From Megalobrama amblycephala (taxonomy: Eukaryota > Chordata > Actinopteri > Cypriniformes > Xenocyprididae), in contig NC_063046.1 in the NCBI RefSeq assembly GCF_018812025.1, positions 960,328 through 1,024,327 on the forward strand: 64,000 nucleotides of DNA. Reading direction: 5' to 3'. Position numbers and translations under genes: made by a program. Each line of letters begins with the position of its first letter. Positions within the stretch are counted from its first letter, which is position 1. Under the pieces are notes generated by a model. It did not search any database, was not told the origin of the DNA, and saw nothing but the letters and a program-made list of their open reading frames with translations. Below are positions 63,080-64,000 of the stretch, one piece after another.

Positions 63080-63239
63080 TAAACATAACGTGATCCCTCA
63101 ATAAAACAGACGTCAGTCAGCATATAATGAATAACGCTTCATATTCTGTGTATAATTAGATGTGTTTTTGTATAATATTTTCTGTATGAATGAACATGCA
63201 AATGTGTTTTCTGTTTCTGTTTGGCGATTGAATATAATA

Positions 63240-63395
63240 GAAAATCCACACAGATCTCGTCGCTCCGACATTGAAGTGTAGGCTAAGGATTTTTTCCCAC
63301 TGGATCGACTGGAGGAAAAATATTATCAAGAGGGCGAGGGCAAATTAAGGGTGCAGAAAGCGATATTATAGATCAATATGAGTCGATGATAAACA
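63240..63395. promoter_or_regulatory. Conserved upstream block, gene D copy
   Basis: CACACAGATCTCGTCGCTCC, GGATCGACTGGAGGAA and GCGATATTAT occur as in gene B (26590-26710). Confidence 0.4.
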
Positions 63396-63479
63396 CATGT
63401 TGTGTTTAGCGTGTAGAGGATGATGATGCATCATATAATCATGCATGTTTTGTTACTGAAAATAAATGTATTAATTATT

Positions 63480-63995
63480 ATTATCAATGTTGAAAACAGT
63501 TGTGTACAATTTTTTTCAGGATTATTTGATGAATAGAAAATTCAAAAGAACAGCATTTATCTCGATCATTAAATTGATCAAAAGTGACAGTAGCTATAGA
63601 TATTTATCATGTTGCAAAAGCTTTATATTTCAGATAAATTCAGATCTTTTCAACTTATATTTATAAAGGAATCCTGAAAAAAATGTGCACAACTGTTTTC
63701 AACATTGATAATAATCATAAATGTTTCAAATCATCATATCAGAATGATTTCTGAAGGATCATGTGACACTGAAGACTGGAGTAATGATGCTGAAAATTCA
63801 GCTTTGATCACAGGAATAAATTACACTTTACTATATATTCACATAGAAAACAACTGATTTACACTGGAATAATATTTCACTGTTTTACTGTATTTTTGAT
63901 CAAATAAATGAAGCTTTGGTGAGCAGAAGAGACTTCTTTTAAAAACATTAAAACATCTTAACATCCAAAAATTCTTGACCGATAGTGTGTGTTAT
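63480..63995. mobile_element. Interspersed repeat, two partial copies
   Basis: 63480-63600 carries TTGAAAACAGTTGTG and TTCAGGATTATTTGATGAAT. 63665-63995 carries the complement of this part and then the same text as 26760-27085. Two partial copies lie head to head. Confidence 0.55.
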
Positions 63996-64000
63996 ATAAG

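Overview
The window reads as genomic DNA of a ray-finned fish, most likely a cyprinid. This is inferred from AT-rich, intron-rich DNA, typical teleost transposon families (DIRS, L2, RTE-like LINE, chromovirus, hAT) and short interspersed repeats I associate with carp and zebrafish genomes. I see no bacterial genes, CRISPR array or confident RNA gene.

The host content is a head-to-tail array of four minus-strand butyrophilin-like (Ig-V / Ig-C / transmembrane / heptad linker / B30.2) loci. Gene A (3894-7146) has leader, Ig-V, Ig-C, TM and one heptad exon, but no B30.2 exon inside the window. Gene B (10639-26300) is complete and in frame (about 516 aa). Locus C (27503-34206) is a pseudogene: leader and first-exon donor remain, while both Ig exons, most of the TM exon and the B30.2 domain are gone. 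Gene D (36178-62912) is complete and in frame (about 524 aa). All coding introns that could be checked are phase 1, as in mammalian butyrophilins. B and D lie in duplicated segments that share intron and 3'-flank sequence, then diverged by different transposon insertions and by gain or loss of 21-42 bp linker exons. All four loci carry an IRF/ISRE-like motif just upstream of exon 1.

Most remaining DNA is mobile. 1-3300: DIRS gag remnant, and an L2-type LINE split by a hAT-like element with an 8-bp target duplication. 15194-22575: nearly intact Ty3/Gypsy element with 400-bp LTRs in the Ig-V/Ig-C intron of gene B. 24426-25435: two solo LTRs. 27937-33500: chromovirus in locus C whose left LTR carries a 0.33-kb palindromic foldback insertion. 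38554-43769: chromovirus with apparently identical LTRs and an open 1443-codon gag-pol, 12 nt past a splice donor of gene D. 47500-54500: nested SINE, RTE-like LINE, internally deleted DIRS element and L2 LINE. 55921-61390: defective epsilon/gamma-like endogenous retrovirus with a tRNA-Pro type primer site, interrupted by one L2 copy and abutted by another.

Exon boundaries were placed by eye from splice consensus, reading phase and comparison between paralogues. Family names rest on motif recognition, not on database searches.
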